DNA from: UBA8904 sp035448625
Lineage (GTDB): Bacteria > Desulfobacterota > Syntrophia > Syntrophales > Smithellaceae
Direction of reading: 5' to 3'
DNA length: 18,979 bases
Assembly: GCA_035448625.1 (NCBI GenBank)
Contig: DAOTJI010000051.1
Location: 1 to 18,979, forward strand
Position numbers and translations under genes: made by a program. Within the stretch, counting starts at the first letter, position 1. Every line of letters starts with the position of its first letter. The notes beneath the pieces are model-generated. The model was not told where the DNA came from, searched no databases, and was given only the letters and a program-made list of their open reading frames with translations. Positions 5,897 to 13,545 of this stretch are shown here, piece by piece.

Positions 5897-8596
5897 TCAG
5901 GCGGCTTCCAGTTTCACCGCGCAAACCTTGTATTCCGGAATCTTGCCGGTGGGATCCAAGGCCGGATTGGTCAGCAAATTGACGGGCGCCTCGGTAAAAT
6001 GGAAGTTCATGAAGATCGATCCGGGAGCGCTCTTTTCCGTAATATGGGCTTTGGCTTCCACCTTGCCGCGCCGGGACGTCACTCGGACCTTCTGCCCGTC
6101 GGCAATCCCCAGCTTTCCGGCGTCTTCCGGATGAATTTCCACCAGGCTTTCGGGGCAGCGTTCGCTGGGTCCCTTGGCGCGCGTCGTCATCGTGCCGGTG
6201 TGGTAGTGATACAGGACTCGCCCCGTCGAAAGCAGGAAGGGATATTCCTGATCCGGCAGTTCATCGGGCGGAATATGCTCCAGAGCCGTAAACAGTCCCA
6301 GGCCCCGCGAGAACTTGTCTTTGTGCAGGAACTTGGTCCCCGTATGACCGACGGTCGGACAGGGCCACTGAATGCCTTCTTTCTCCAGACGCTCGTAGGT
6401 AATGCCTGCGTAGCTGGGTGCAACCGTCCTGACTTCCTCAAAAATTTCCTGCGCGGACGCATAGTTCATCGGGTAGCCCATTTTGTTGGAAATGCCGCAG
6501 ATGATTTCCCAGTCCGTTTTGGCCTCTCCGGGCGGCTCCAGCGCTTTGCGGACGCGCTGCACGCGCCGTTCGGTGTTGGTAAAGGTTCCTTCCTTTTCGG
6601 CAAAGGCCGTCGCCGGCAGAACCACGTCCGCCAGCTGCGCCGTTTCGGTCAGAAAAATATCCTGCACGACCATCAGATCCAGTTTCTGCAGTTCCTTTTT
6701 GACGTGCTGCAAATCCGGGTCGGAAAGCAGCGGGTTCTCGCCCATCACATAAAGCGCCTTGACTTTTCCGCTGCCGGCCGCCGCCATGATTTCCATCAGG
6801 GTCAGACCGGGCTTGGGGGACAGAACCGCTTTCCAGGCCGCCTCGAATTTCTTGCGGACGTCTTCATTGGGAACCGGCTGGTAGGCCGGATACACCGTGG
6901 GCAGCGCTCCCATGTCGCAGGCGCCCTGAACATTGTTCTGGCCGCGCAGCGGATTCACGCCGCCCCCTTCAATGCCAACGTTGCCGCACAGCATGGCGAG
7001 ATTGGCGGTGCTCTTGACGTTGTCCGTGCCGCTGATGTGCTGCGTGATGCCCATCGCGTAAATGATGGAGGCGCGGGCGGCTCCGGCGTACATGCGGGCC
7101 GCTTTTTTCAGATCTTCGGCCGGGACGCCGGAAATCTTTTCGACGACGTCGGGTGTGTATTTGGCGACCATTTCTTTGAGCGCCTCAAATCCTTCGGTGC
7201 GCCCCGCGACGTACTCCTTGTCGTAAAGGCCTTCCGCGATGATCACGTTCATCAGGCCGTTGAAGACCGCCACATCCGTGCCCGGTTTTTGCCTGAGCCA
7301 GATGTCCGCGTACTTCACCAGATCGATTTCCCGCGGGTCGATGACGATCAGCTTCGCGCCGTGCCGACGGACGGCCCGCTTGACCTTCGCGCCGATCACG
7401 GGATGGTTTTCTGTCGTATTGGTTCCCGTGGCCAGGATCAAATCCGTATATTCCAGTTCGTCGATCGAATTGGTCATTGCTCCGCTGCCGAATGTGGCGG
7501 CCAGACCGGCCACCGTTACGGAGTGTCAGAGCCTCGCGCAGTGATCGACGTTGTTGGTTCCGACGACCCCCCTCAGGAATTTCTGGAACAGGTAGTTTTC
7601 TTCGTTGGTGCAGCGTGCGGAAGATAGGCCGGCAATGCTGTCCGGGCCGTATTCTTTTTTAATCGCCGCCAGCTTTTCCGCGATGAAGGCGTAAGCTTCG
7701 TCCCAGGCGGCCTCTTGGAAATCTTCGCCTTTCTGACGGCGAATCAGCGGTTTGGTGAGCCGGTCGGGGTGGGAGATAAAATCCATGCCGAAGCGGCCCT
7801 TGACGCAGAGGCTGCCTTCGTTGGGCGGACCGTATTCGCGGTTGCCCATGACTTTGACGATTTTATTGTCCTTCGTGTAAAGGTCGATCTGGCAGCCGAC
7901 GCCGCAGTAGGCGCAGGTGGTGCGGGTTTTTTTGAGTTCCCAGGGACGGCCGGCGAATTTCGCCTGTTTGAAGGTAATGGCGCCCGTGGGGCAGACCTGC
8001 GCGCACTCGCCGCAGAAGACGCAGGCCGAATCAATGTAATCCGCGTCAAAAGCGGGGCCGACTTTCGCGTAGGAGCCGCGGTTGGCGAAATCCAGCACCT
8101 CATTGACCTGAATTTCATTGCAGGCCCGGACGCAGCGCCCGCAGAGAATGCACTTGTTCAGGTCGCGGGTGATCATGGTATTGGTGTTGTCCGGATTGTA
8201 GGCGGGATGCTCGATCGGGAAGCGGGGTTTTTCAATCTGCAACCAGTACACCAGGTCCTGCAGTTCGCAGGCGCCGTTTTGTTCGCAGGTCAGACAGTTG
8301 TGGTCACCGGACGACCACATGAGTTCAACGATCATTCTCTGCGCGGCGCGAATGGCCGGCGTGTTGGTGCGGATGACCATGCCGGGAGCAATGGGAGCGC
8401 AGCAGGAGGCGACATAGCTTCTCGCATTCTCCACTTCCACGACGCAGACCCGGCAGGCGCCCACATTGGTCGTCTTTGAATAATGGCAGAGGGTGGGAAT
8501 GTAGATTCCCCGGCTTCTCGCCACCTCCAAAATCGTTTGCCCGGGATCCGCCGAAACTTCCTGTCCGTCAATTGTCACTGTAATCTTCGTGTCCAT
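5897..8596 (-). CDS. fdhA: Cytoplasmic selenocysteine formate dehydrogenase alpha subunit with NuoG-like N-terminus
   Basis: One gene of 899 codons, read through an in-frame TGA at 7526-7528 (Sec357). Domains in order are: a [2Fe-2S] ferredoxin with Cys37, Cys48, Cys51 and Cys65; a His-Cys [4Fe-4S] motif with His99, Cys101, Cys104 and Cys110; two [4Fe-4S] clusters (Cys149/152/155/159 and Cys192/195/198/202); the Mo/W-enzyme [4Fe-4S] with Cys228/231/235/264; then the bis-MGD catalytic domains, ending in a molydopterin-dinucleotide-binding C-terminus (KVRVTSRRGKVEAKA). The Sec context is HCARL-U-HSVTVAGLAATFGSGAMTN. No signal peptide is present. This architecture belongs to FDHs that pass electrons to NuoE/NuoF-like or bifurcating partners, or to hydrogenases; none lies in the window. 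GGAG lies 8 nt before the ATG. Confidence 0.95.
7496..7528 (-). promoter_or_regulatory. UGA codon and bacterial SECIS hairpin of FDH 2
   Basis: Eleven nt after the TGA (7526-7528), the mRNA forms a 7-bp stem GGUGGCC/GGCCGCC (one U-G pair) with loop GGUCU (hairpin 7496-7514). The 11-nt spacing and GGUCU loop are those known for the E. coli fdhF SECIS, which SelB recognises. This supports Sec insertion and excludes a frameshift or a split gene. The host must carry selA/selB/selC, which are not in this window. Confidence 0.9.
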
Positions 8597-8623
8597 TATG
8601 TCTTCTCCAGTTTCAAAAAATCG

Positions 8624-8635
8624 ATATTCGAATAT
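8624..8635. promoter_or_regulatory. 12-bp perfect palindrome in the FDH 2 leader
   Basis: ATATTCGAATAT, flanked by A-run and T-run, lies about 28 bp upstream of the FDH 2 ATG and within the predicted leader. It may be an operator or a weak RNA hairpin; it has no T-rich GC-stem terminator form. Confidence 0.3.
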
Positions 8636-8675
8636 TTTTCTTGCAGCGTATGTTCATCATGACTGACCAGCAGTT

Positions 8676-8702
8676 TTTATAGGCAACCCCTCCCTTTGTC
8701 AA
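8676..8702 (-). promoter_or_regulatory. Possible promoter of FDH 2
   Basis: Minus strand TTGACA (8702-8697) and TATAAA (8681-8676) have a 15-nt spacer, shorter than optimal. An activator may therefore be needed; the TGAC-N4-GTCA dyad lies just upstream. Transcription would start near 8669. Confidence 0.45.
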
Positions 8703-8714
8703 TTCTATCAATTA

Positions 8715-8726
8715 TGACTTATGTCA
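8715..8726. promoter_or_regulatory. TGAC-N4-GTCA dyad upstream of FDH 2 promoter
   Basis: TGAC TTAT GTCA lies 12 bp upstream of the putative -35 box of FDH 2. The form resembles sites of the FNR/DNR branch of Crp-type activators (TTGAC-N4-GTCAA), with the left arm degenerate. It could report anaerobic or nitrosative status, but no such regulator is encoded here. Confidence 0.35.
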
Positions 8727-8731
8727 ATTTT

Positions 8732-8750
8732 AGCATATATTGCGGATGCT
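8732..8750. promoter_or_regulatory. AGCAT-N9-ATGCT dyad
   Basis: Inverted repeat AGCAT / ATGCT around a 9-bp AT-rich spacer, between the divergent FDH 2 and HTH-PBP genes. It is a weak operator candidate; short arms can arise by chance. Confidence 0.22.
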
Positions 8751-8884
8751 TTTGAAAAACGCTATGCTGCGCACCAAAGGCCAATGCGTTCGGCCGGGAA
8801 AACTATAGTAAAATCCATTGGAAATTACCGTTTTTCAGGCCTTGCGTTCAATCAGGAAACTACAGTTCCGACGGGAGAAGCGCC

Positions 8885-9799
8885 GTGTCCAGAGAATTGA
8901 TGAATACCAAAGAAGTCGCCCGGTATCTCGACATCCACGAAAAACAGGTTTACCTGCTCATCAAGGCGGGGAAAATCCCCTGCACCAAGATCACCGGCAA
9001 ATGGATTTTTCCCGTCAAACTCATCGATGAGTGGCTGCAAAACAGCATCACGGACGGCCTTCGAAAAGCCGGAAAGAGAATCCATTCCGTCGAGGGTTCG
9101 CTTTTGGCGGCGGGCAGCAACGATCCCGTGATGGACATCCTGCTGACAACGGTCAAAAAATATCATCCGGCCTTCACCATTTTTTCCGCCAACACCGGGA
9201 GCGTCAACGGACTGAAAGCGCTCAACGCCGGGCTCACGGACATCGCTTTTTCCCACCTTCTCGATCCGGAAACCGGCGATTACAATATTCCATTTTTAAA
9301 AGAGTATTGCCCGGATCATCAACCGGTGGTCGTCAACCTGTTTTACCGCCGGATCGGGTTTCTGGTGGGCCGCTCCGGGGAAAAAATATTTAACGGGTGG
9401 GAAAATCTGGCGGATAAAAGGCTCCGCTTCGTCAACCGGCAAAGCGGATCGGGCATTCGGGTTCTGCTCGATGACGAACTGAAAAAAAGAGGCATCTCTC
9501 CGTCAGAGATCACCGGCTATGATGCCGAAGTTTACACGCACCTGGAGGTCGGGCTTTCCATCGTTTCAGGCGAGGCGGATTTTGGAATCGCGTCGGCCGC
9601 GACGGCCAAAATATTTGACCTGAAATTCCTGCCCCTGATCAGCGAACGCTTTGACATGATTCTGGATCAAAAGACGTTTTTTGAGCCGGCCGTTCAGGCG
9701 TTTATCGAAACCCTCCGGTCGGACGCATTCCGGAAACGCGTTGAAAACATCGGCGGCTACGATTTTCAGGATTCCGGCCGCATCCTGCATGCTCCCTGA
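8885..9799 (+). CDS. Excisionase/MerR-type HTH regulator with periplasmic-binding-protein-like sensor domain
   Basis: Protein of 304 residues. The N-terminus (about 5-53; MNTKEVARYLDIHEKQVYLLIKAGKIP...GKWIFP) is a helix-turn-helix of the excisionase (HTH_17) type. The rest (about 70-300) is a cytoplasmic PBP-like domain: GSNDPVMDILL, SVNGLKALNAGLTDIAFSHLLDPETGDYNIPF, RQSGSGIRVLLDDELKKRGI and VASGEADFG-like stretches. The same PBP-like domain is found fused to MoeA-type proteins and next to tungstate/molybdate transporters, so oxyanion sensing is plausible. The GTG start has GGGAG 7 nt upstream; an ATG at 8900 is a less likely start. It diverges from FDH 2 and is followed by the ModE-like gene. 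Ligand and targets are inference. Confidence 0.85.
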   Translation: MSRELMNTKEVARYLDIHEKQVYLLIKAGKIPCTKITGKWIFPVKLIDEWLQNSITDGLRKAGKRIHSVEGSLLAAGSNDPVMDILLTTVKKYHPAFTIFSANTGSVNGLKALNAGLTDIAFSHLLDPETGDYNIPFLKEYCPDHQPVVVNLFYRRIGFLVGRSGEKIFNGWENLADKRLRFVNRQSGSGIRVLLDDELKKRGISPSEITGYDAEVYTHLEVGLSIVSGEADFGIASAATAKIFDLKFLPLISERFDMILDQKTFFEPAVQAFIETLRSDAFRKRVENIGGYDFQDSGRILHAP

Positions 9800-9872
9800 C
9801 CGGACGGATGCCCGCCAAAAACCTCCACGCAGCGACGCTCCGGGCGCAGACCGGCGGGGAAAAATGATTTGA

Positions 9873-9901
9873 TTGCATTTTCCGCCCAACTTCCCTATAC
9901 A
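9873..9901 (+). promoter_or_regulatory. Promoter of the ModE-like gene
   Basis: TTGCAT (9873-9878) and TATACA (9896-9901) are 17 nt apart. Transcription would start near 9908, 34 nt before the ATG. It implies that the ModE-like gene can be expressed apart from the regulator upstream. Confidence 0.55.
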
Positions 9902-9941
9902 ATGCGCTTCATCAGGCCCGCAGACAGGAGGAATTCTTCCC

Positions 9942-10304
9942 ATGGAAATCAAATATAAGGTTTGGATCGAGAAAGACGGGAAAGTGGTGTTCGGCAAGGG
10001 GAGAGAAAACATTCTCAAAACCATTGACGAACAGAGAAGCCTCAATGCCGCGGCCAAAAAGCTGGAAATGTCCTATCGGGCGGCATGGGGCCGGTTGAAA
10101 GCTTCGGAAGAACGAACAGGCATGAAACTGGTGGAAATCGGCGTTCACGACAAATCCATGCAGTTGACCGGGCAAGCCCGATCCATCATCGAACGCTTTG
10201 AAAAGCTGGAAAAAGACGTGGAGCGGCTTCTCCGCGCGGCAGACCAGGATTTTCAAAAACTGCTGCGGGTGGAGGAGAAAACCGGAAAAACCGATGGATC
10301 TTAA
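9942..10304 (+). CDS. Stand-alone ModE-type winged-helix regulator (no metal-binding domain)
   Basis: Protein of 120 residues matching the N-terminal DNA-binding half of ModE: KYKVWIEKDGKVVFGKGRENILKTIDE, then the LysR-like HTH SLNAAAKKLEMSYRAAWGRL (about 33-52) and the wing (MKLVEIGVHDKSMQLT). A helical tail (80-110) replaces the two MOP/TOBE molybdate-binding repeats of E. coli ModE, so it cannot bind molybdate in the usual way. Such short forms are known in many bacteria. The start is set at 9942 (AGGAGG 11 nt upstream) and not at the earlier in-frame ATG (9873), which lies within the promoter. Its last 4 nt overlap the 3' end of the convergent TetR gene. Likely targets are modA and the FDHs. 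Confidence 0.88.
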   Translation: MEIKYKVWIEKDGKVVFGKGRENILKTIDEQRSLNAAAKKLEMSYRAAWGRLKASEERTGMKLVEIGVHDKSMQLTGQARSIIERFEKLEKDVERLLRAADQDFQKLLRVEEKTGKTDGS

Positions 10305-10930
10305 GCTTTTATGCCTTTGAGCAGAGCGCTGAGACTGTCGTGAACAATCGTGAAGATGCGTTCTCCCCTTCTTTCGGGCGCACCGGTGTAAAGATAAAGA
10401 GAAATCACTCCGTTGAGCAGACCCCAGACGGCGTATTGCATCCGCCGGATGTCCATGCCGGAAATAAATTCGCCTGAATCCACACCTTTTTGCAGAATTT
10501 CCGCAATCACATGCACGTTTTCATTGGTCGTATGGATGAGCTGCGCATTTTGCTCATCCGTCAGATTCATGTTTTCCGCCTGCAGCATGAACGTCATCAG
10601 GATTCGGAACAATTCGTTGTTGTCCAGAAAATAGCTCACATATTCATGAGCGAAAGCGATCAACGCCTCCGAAGCACTTCCCTCCTGCTTGGAAAAAACG
10701 CCCCATTCCTTGTGACGATCGATATTGGCCGAAATTAAAATCTGGGTGTAGATTTCTTCCTTGCTGTCAAAATAAAGGTAAATGGAGCCCTTGCTCACCT
10801 CCGCCTTGGCGGCGATTAAGTCAACGGTGACGGACTTGAAGCCCCGCTCAAAAAACAGCTTGCGGGCGGCTCTCAAAATGGAATTTTTCCGGTTTTCCTT
10901 TTCTTTTTTTCTTCTTTCTTCCGAGCTCAA
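10301..10930 (-). CDS. TetR/AcrR-family transcriptional regulator
   Basis: Protein of 209 residues. After a highly charged N-terminus, the TetR DNA-binding domain is at about 18-62: ILRAARKLFFERGFKSVTVDLIA, then AEVSKGSIYLYFDSKEEIY. The C-terminal ligand-binding/dimerisation part is helical and ends near LLKGIKA. The start is TTG: no in-frame ATG exists upstream or before the domain, and GGAGG lies 9 nt before the TTG. A 23-bp palindrome about 60 bp upstream is a likely autoregulatory site. The ligand is unknown; no efflux or fatty-acid operon lies beside it to hint at a role. Confidence 0.9.
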   Translation of the reverse strand: MSSEERRKKEKENRKNSILRAARKLFFERGFKSVTVDLIAAKAEVSKGSIYLYFDSKEEIYTQILISANIDRHKEWGVFSKQEGSASEALIAFAHEYVSYFLDNNELFRILMTFMLQAENMNLTDEQNAQLIHTTNENVHVIAEILQKGVDSGEFISGMDIRRMQYAVWGLLNGVISLYLYTGAPERRGERIFTIVHDSLSALLKGIKA

Positions 10931-10989
10931 GACCAGCCCCCTCCGGATGCCATAATGAAGACATCTCTTCGTCTTTTTTGCAAGTCTCT

Positions 10990-11012
10990 GTTAATACTTG
11001 GCAAATATTAAC
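10990..11012. promoter_or_regulatory. 23-bp near-perfect palindrome, candidate TetR operator
   Basis: Arms GTTAATA and TATTAAC, then one mismatch, then TTG/CAA around a single G: 10 of 11 pairs match. Length and AT-rich arms fit TetR-family operators. It lies 59 bp upstream of the TTG start of the TetR gene and includes a TAATAT -10-like word on the minus strand. Confidence 0.6.
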
Positions 11013-11023
11013 GGAACGGGATC

Positions 11024-11038
11024 ATGACTTACGGTCAT
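11024..11038. promoter_or_regulatory. ATGAC-N5-GTCAT dyad upstream of tetR
   Basis: Perfect 5-bp arms around TTACG, 11 bp upstream of the 23-bp palindrome. It shares the TGAC/GTCA core with 886-898 and 8715-8726 and may be the site of a different regulator. Confidence 0.35.
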
Positions 11039-11084
11039 CTTGCGTACCGCAATTGAAAACCCCTGTCAAGAAAAATTAAAGAGC

Positions 11085-11675
11085 TTATTTTCGCAGTTTT
11101 TCAAGCTGGAGGATAATACTTTCCAGGGGCGGACGCTCGTTGATGTCATGAACGTCGATGTAACGGATGATGCCTTTTTGATCGATGATGATGATCGCCC
11201 GCTCCGCCGTTCCGTCGGAGCGCAGAATGCCGTAGCGGGAAGCGACCGCGCCGTGCGGCCAGAAATCGGAAAGCACATCAAACCAGAGGCGCCCCATCTG
11301 GTGGGTCCAGGAATAGAGCGTCGGAATATTGTCGACGCTGATGCCCAGCAGCACGGCATTGTTTTCTTCAAAGAGTTCCTGAACCACGTTGTACCCCGGC
11401 CACTGGTCGGAACAAACCGGTGTCCAGGCCGCCGGCACAAAGGAAAGGACGACATTCTTTTTTCCCCGGTAGTCCGCAAGCGACACCTTCCGGCCGCTAA
11501 CGGCCCTCAGCGTAAAGCCGGGGGCGGCCCGGCCGATTTTGACTTTCAGGACGCTGTCCACCGGCTTCAGTTTGCCGACCGTAAAAATATTTTCTTTGTA
11601 AGCGTCGGAAAGGGCAAACGCCGGGGCTGCGAAAAGCCCGAGGATCAGCAACGCACCTGCAATCTTTCTTTTCAT
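11085..11675 (-). CDS. Exported one-Cys peroxiredoxin (AhpC/TSA family)
   Basis: Protein of 196 residues with a Sec signal peptide (1-21; KRK, hydrophobic stretch, cleavage after AFA). The AhpC/TSA fold follows: GRAAPGFTLRAVSGRKVSLADYRGKKNVVLSFVPAAW, then TPVC with Thr85 and peroxidatic Cys88, and LLGISVDNIPTLYSW. Cys88 is the only cysteine, so there is no resolving Cys in the chain; an external thiol donor is needed. The thioredoxin-like gene 13 bp upstream is the obvious candidate partner. It would reduce peroxides in the periplasm. No terminator is evident after the stop. Confidence 0.88.
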   Translation of the reverse strand: MKRKIAGALLILGLFAAPAFALSDAYKENIFTVGKLKPVDSVLKVKIGRAAPGFTLRAVSGRKVSLADYRGKKNVVLSFVPAAWTPVCSDQWPGYNVVQELFEENNAVLLGISVDNIPTLYSWTHQMGRLWFDVLSDFWPHGAVASRYGILRSDGTAERAIIIIDQKGIIRYIDVHDINERPPLESIILQLEKLRK

Positions 11676-11688
11676 GAAGACCTCCTGT

Positions 11689-12258
11689 TTACTGAATTCC
11701 GGTCAGACGGATCACTTCGGCCAGAAACGCTTCCACGTCTTCGTGAGCCCCCAGCCTGGAATAAACCACTTCCCGTTTTTTGGGACCGCCCAGTTTCACC
11801 ACTATGAAATACGGAGTGCGAACTTCGCCGATGATTTTGTGAATCGCAAAATCACCATCCGGAACCAGCGCAAATTCAACCTTATACTTCTTTTTGAAAG
11901 TGTTCACTTCAAACTGCGTGTTTCCCGCACCGATGCCGAGAATTTTAATTTTTCCCTTGAGACGCGGATTCCCCTCGATCAGGCTGAAAAAGCGGTTCAT
12001 GTTGGGCGCGTCCTTCTGGCAATAGGGGCAGTAGAGGCTGAAGATCTGAATAATCAGCACCTGTGCCCTGACCTGATCCGCGGAAAATGTACCGGAGCCG
12101 GAAAGGCCCAGATATTTCATGCCGTCCGAATCCGCGGGCTTCTGAATTTTCATATCCGGGAGCGACGCTCCCACCTGCGGCGGCTGTGTCTGTGCGCCGA
12201 GCAGGGCCGGCAGAGCTAAAAACACCAGCAACATCATCAAAGCAATTGGTTTTCTCAT
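11689..12258 (-). CDS. Exported thioredoxin-like protein (TlpA/ResA type)
   Basis: Protein of 189 residues. The signal peptide (1-22) ends LLGA-Q. The thioredoxin-like domain starts near VGASLPDMKIQKP and has the redox motif CPYC (Cys77, Cys80) in IFSLYCPYCQKDAP. A later RTPYFIVV holds the cis-Pro before strand beta-4. CPYC, rather than CGPC or CEPC, is glutaredoxin/DsbA-like, so the direction of electron flow cannot be told. It lies 12 bp downstream of the VWA gene and 13 bp upstream of the peroxiredoxin, so the three are surely co-transcribed. It probably exchanges thiols with the peroxiredoxin. Confidence 0.88.
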   Translation of the reverse strand: MRKPIALMMLLVFLALPALLGAQTQPPQVGASLPDMKIQKPADSDGMKYLGLSGSGTFSADQVRAQVLIIQIFSLYCPYCQKDAPNMNRFFSLIEGNPRLKGKIKILGIGAGNTQFEVNTFKKKYKVEFALVPDGDFAIHKIIGEVRTPYFIVVKLGGPKKREVVYSRLGAHEDVEAFLAEVIRLTGIQ

Positions 12259-12270
12259 GACTCCTCCTTG

Positions 12271-13464
12271 TCAATTTCGGGATCTCAGGCGGTGGACGGC
12301 TTTATCCAGCCCGTCCAGCGACAGCTCGAACATCGGGAAAATGCCGGCGATCTGTTTAACCGTCCATGTATAAAACCACGAATCCTGCGTCTGGGGATTG
12401 AGCCAGACCGCGTGTCGAAACGTCCGGGCCAGAAATTTCAGATAATCCATGGACGGCCGGGCCTCATTCTGGCCGATATAAATCGCTCCGTGCGCGTCAT
12501 TGAGTTCATAGGGCGCCATGGACGCGTCCCCCACGATAATCAGCCGCGTTTCCGGATCCGAGCGAACCAGTTCATCCACGCGCACCGGTTTCTTGCTGCG
12601 GGCCGGATCCAGCCAGATCTTGGAATAAATGGTGTTGTGAAAATAATAAATGTCCAGCTCCTTGAACTGAAACTGTGCATAGTGGAACAGCGTTTGAACG
12701 ATGTCCACGTAAGGGTCCATGGACCAGCCTCCGTTGTCGATCATCAGTTTGACTTTCAGCCGGTCGGCCATCCTGCGGTCAAAAATGATTTCAATTTCCC
12801 CCGCGTTGCGCATGGTCGAATCAATCGTTTTGTCGATGTTGACCACGTCCCGGGGCCCCGCAGGCTGAAGGTGCTTCAGTCTTTTGAGCGCTTCACCCAT
12901 CTGCGAAGCCGTGATGGGGCCGGACTGCGAATAATCCCGGTAGCGGCGCTCCATCGCCACTTTGATGGCGGACTTGTTGCGCGACGCCCCACCCACCCGC
13001 ATGCCGCCCGGATGATGACCGGAGTGCCCCGTGGGCGACGTGCCGCGCGAGCCGATCCAGTAGTTGCCGCCGTGGTGGGCTTCGGTCTGCTCCTTGAGGC
13101 GCTTGAGAAAATGCCGGACCAGTTCGTCGGGCGTCATGTTTTTGATCTCGTCCTCGTCAAGCCCCAGCGCCCGGGCCAGGCCGCCCGGATCCCTGAGCCA
13201 CTCGGAAAGCATCGCCTGGACGACCTCGGTCAGCTCCGCATCGGTGGGATCGACCTCGGTCATCCCCCGAAAGGCGACGGAAAACACCTGATCATAAAGG
13301 TCAAAATATCGTTCGCTTTTGACCAGAAGGCTGCGCGCGACGCTGTAAAAATCATCCAGCGACGCGACGAGTCCCATTCCCAGGGCTTTCTGCAGGCGCA
13401 GGAAGGATGTGGGCGTTACGGGAATGCCCTTGTCCCGAAGCGTGTAGAAAAAGTTGACAAACAT
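12271..13464 (-). CDS. VWA-domain CoxE-like protein
   Basis: Protein of 397 residues. The N-terminal half (FVNFFYTLRDKGIPVTPTSFLRLQKAL) and C-terminal VWA region resemble CoxE-like VWA proteins. The VWA part has VKLMIDNGGWSMDPYVD at about 230-245, where DNGGWS stands for the MIDAS motif DxSxS; the first Ser is replaced by Gly, so metal binding may be altered. It works as the partner of the MoxR ATPase encoded 81 bp upstream. The start is ATG at 13464 with GGGGAG 7 nt upstream; a TTG at 13479 is less likely because it overlaps that site. CoxD/CoxE pairs mature the Mo-Cu CO dehydrogenase in other bacteria; the client here is unknown. Confidence 0.85.
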   Translation of the reverse strand: MFVNFFYTLRDKGIPVTPTSFLRLQKALGMGLVASLDDFYSVARSLLVKSERYFDLYDQVFSVAFRGMTEVDPTDAELTEVVQAMLSEWLRDPGGLARALGLDEDEIKNMTPDELVRHFLKRLKEQTEAHHGGNYWIGSRGTSPTGHSGHHPGGMRVGGASRNKSAIKVAMERRYRDYSQSGPITASQMGEALKRLKHLQPAGPRDVVNIDKTIDSTMRNAGEIEIIFDRRMADRLKVKLMIDNGGWSMDPYVDIVQTLFHYAQFQFKELDIYYFHNTIYSKIWLDPARSKKPVRVDELVRSDPETRLIIVGDASMAPYELNDAHGAIYIGQNEARPSMDYLKFLARTFRHAVWLNPQTQDSWFYTWTVKQIAGIFPMFELSLDGLDKAVHRLRSRN

Positions 13465-13545
13465 CTCTCGTCTCCCCAAAACCCGGCACGGATATGCAAG
13501 CCCTTCCGCGCGGGTAAATCCCCGTCGGCGCGGCGCCTGCCGTCC

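Larger units (their letters stand above)
8597..8884. other. Divergent regulatory region between FDH 2 and the HTH-PBP regulator
   Basis: No gene is seen. On the FDH 2 side are a promoter-like pair (8676-8702) and an AT-rich palindrome in the leader (8624-8635). Farther up are the dyads at 8715-8726 and 8732-8750. On the regulator side the best -10 is TATAGT (8804-8809), with a poor -35 (CCAATG) at 17 nt. The crowding of dyads suggests several regulators act here. Confidence 0.55.

Noticed and set aside
4747..5982. 411-codon open frame on the plus strand
   Set aside because: Antisense to modA and runs through the palindrome and terminator; no domain or ribosome-binding site.
5999..7627. 542-codon open frame on the plus strand
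   Set aside because: Fully antisense to the FDH 2 catalytic domain; low-complexity R/H/F-rich translation, no ribosome-binding site, no family resemblance.
5897..8596. Two separate genes or a frameshifted pseudogene for FDH 2
   Set aside because: The break is a single in-frame TGA at the family's Sec position, with a SECIS hairpin and no frame change.
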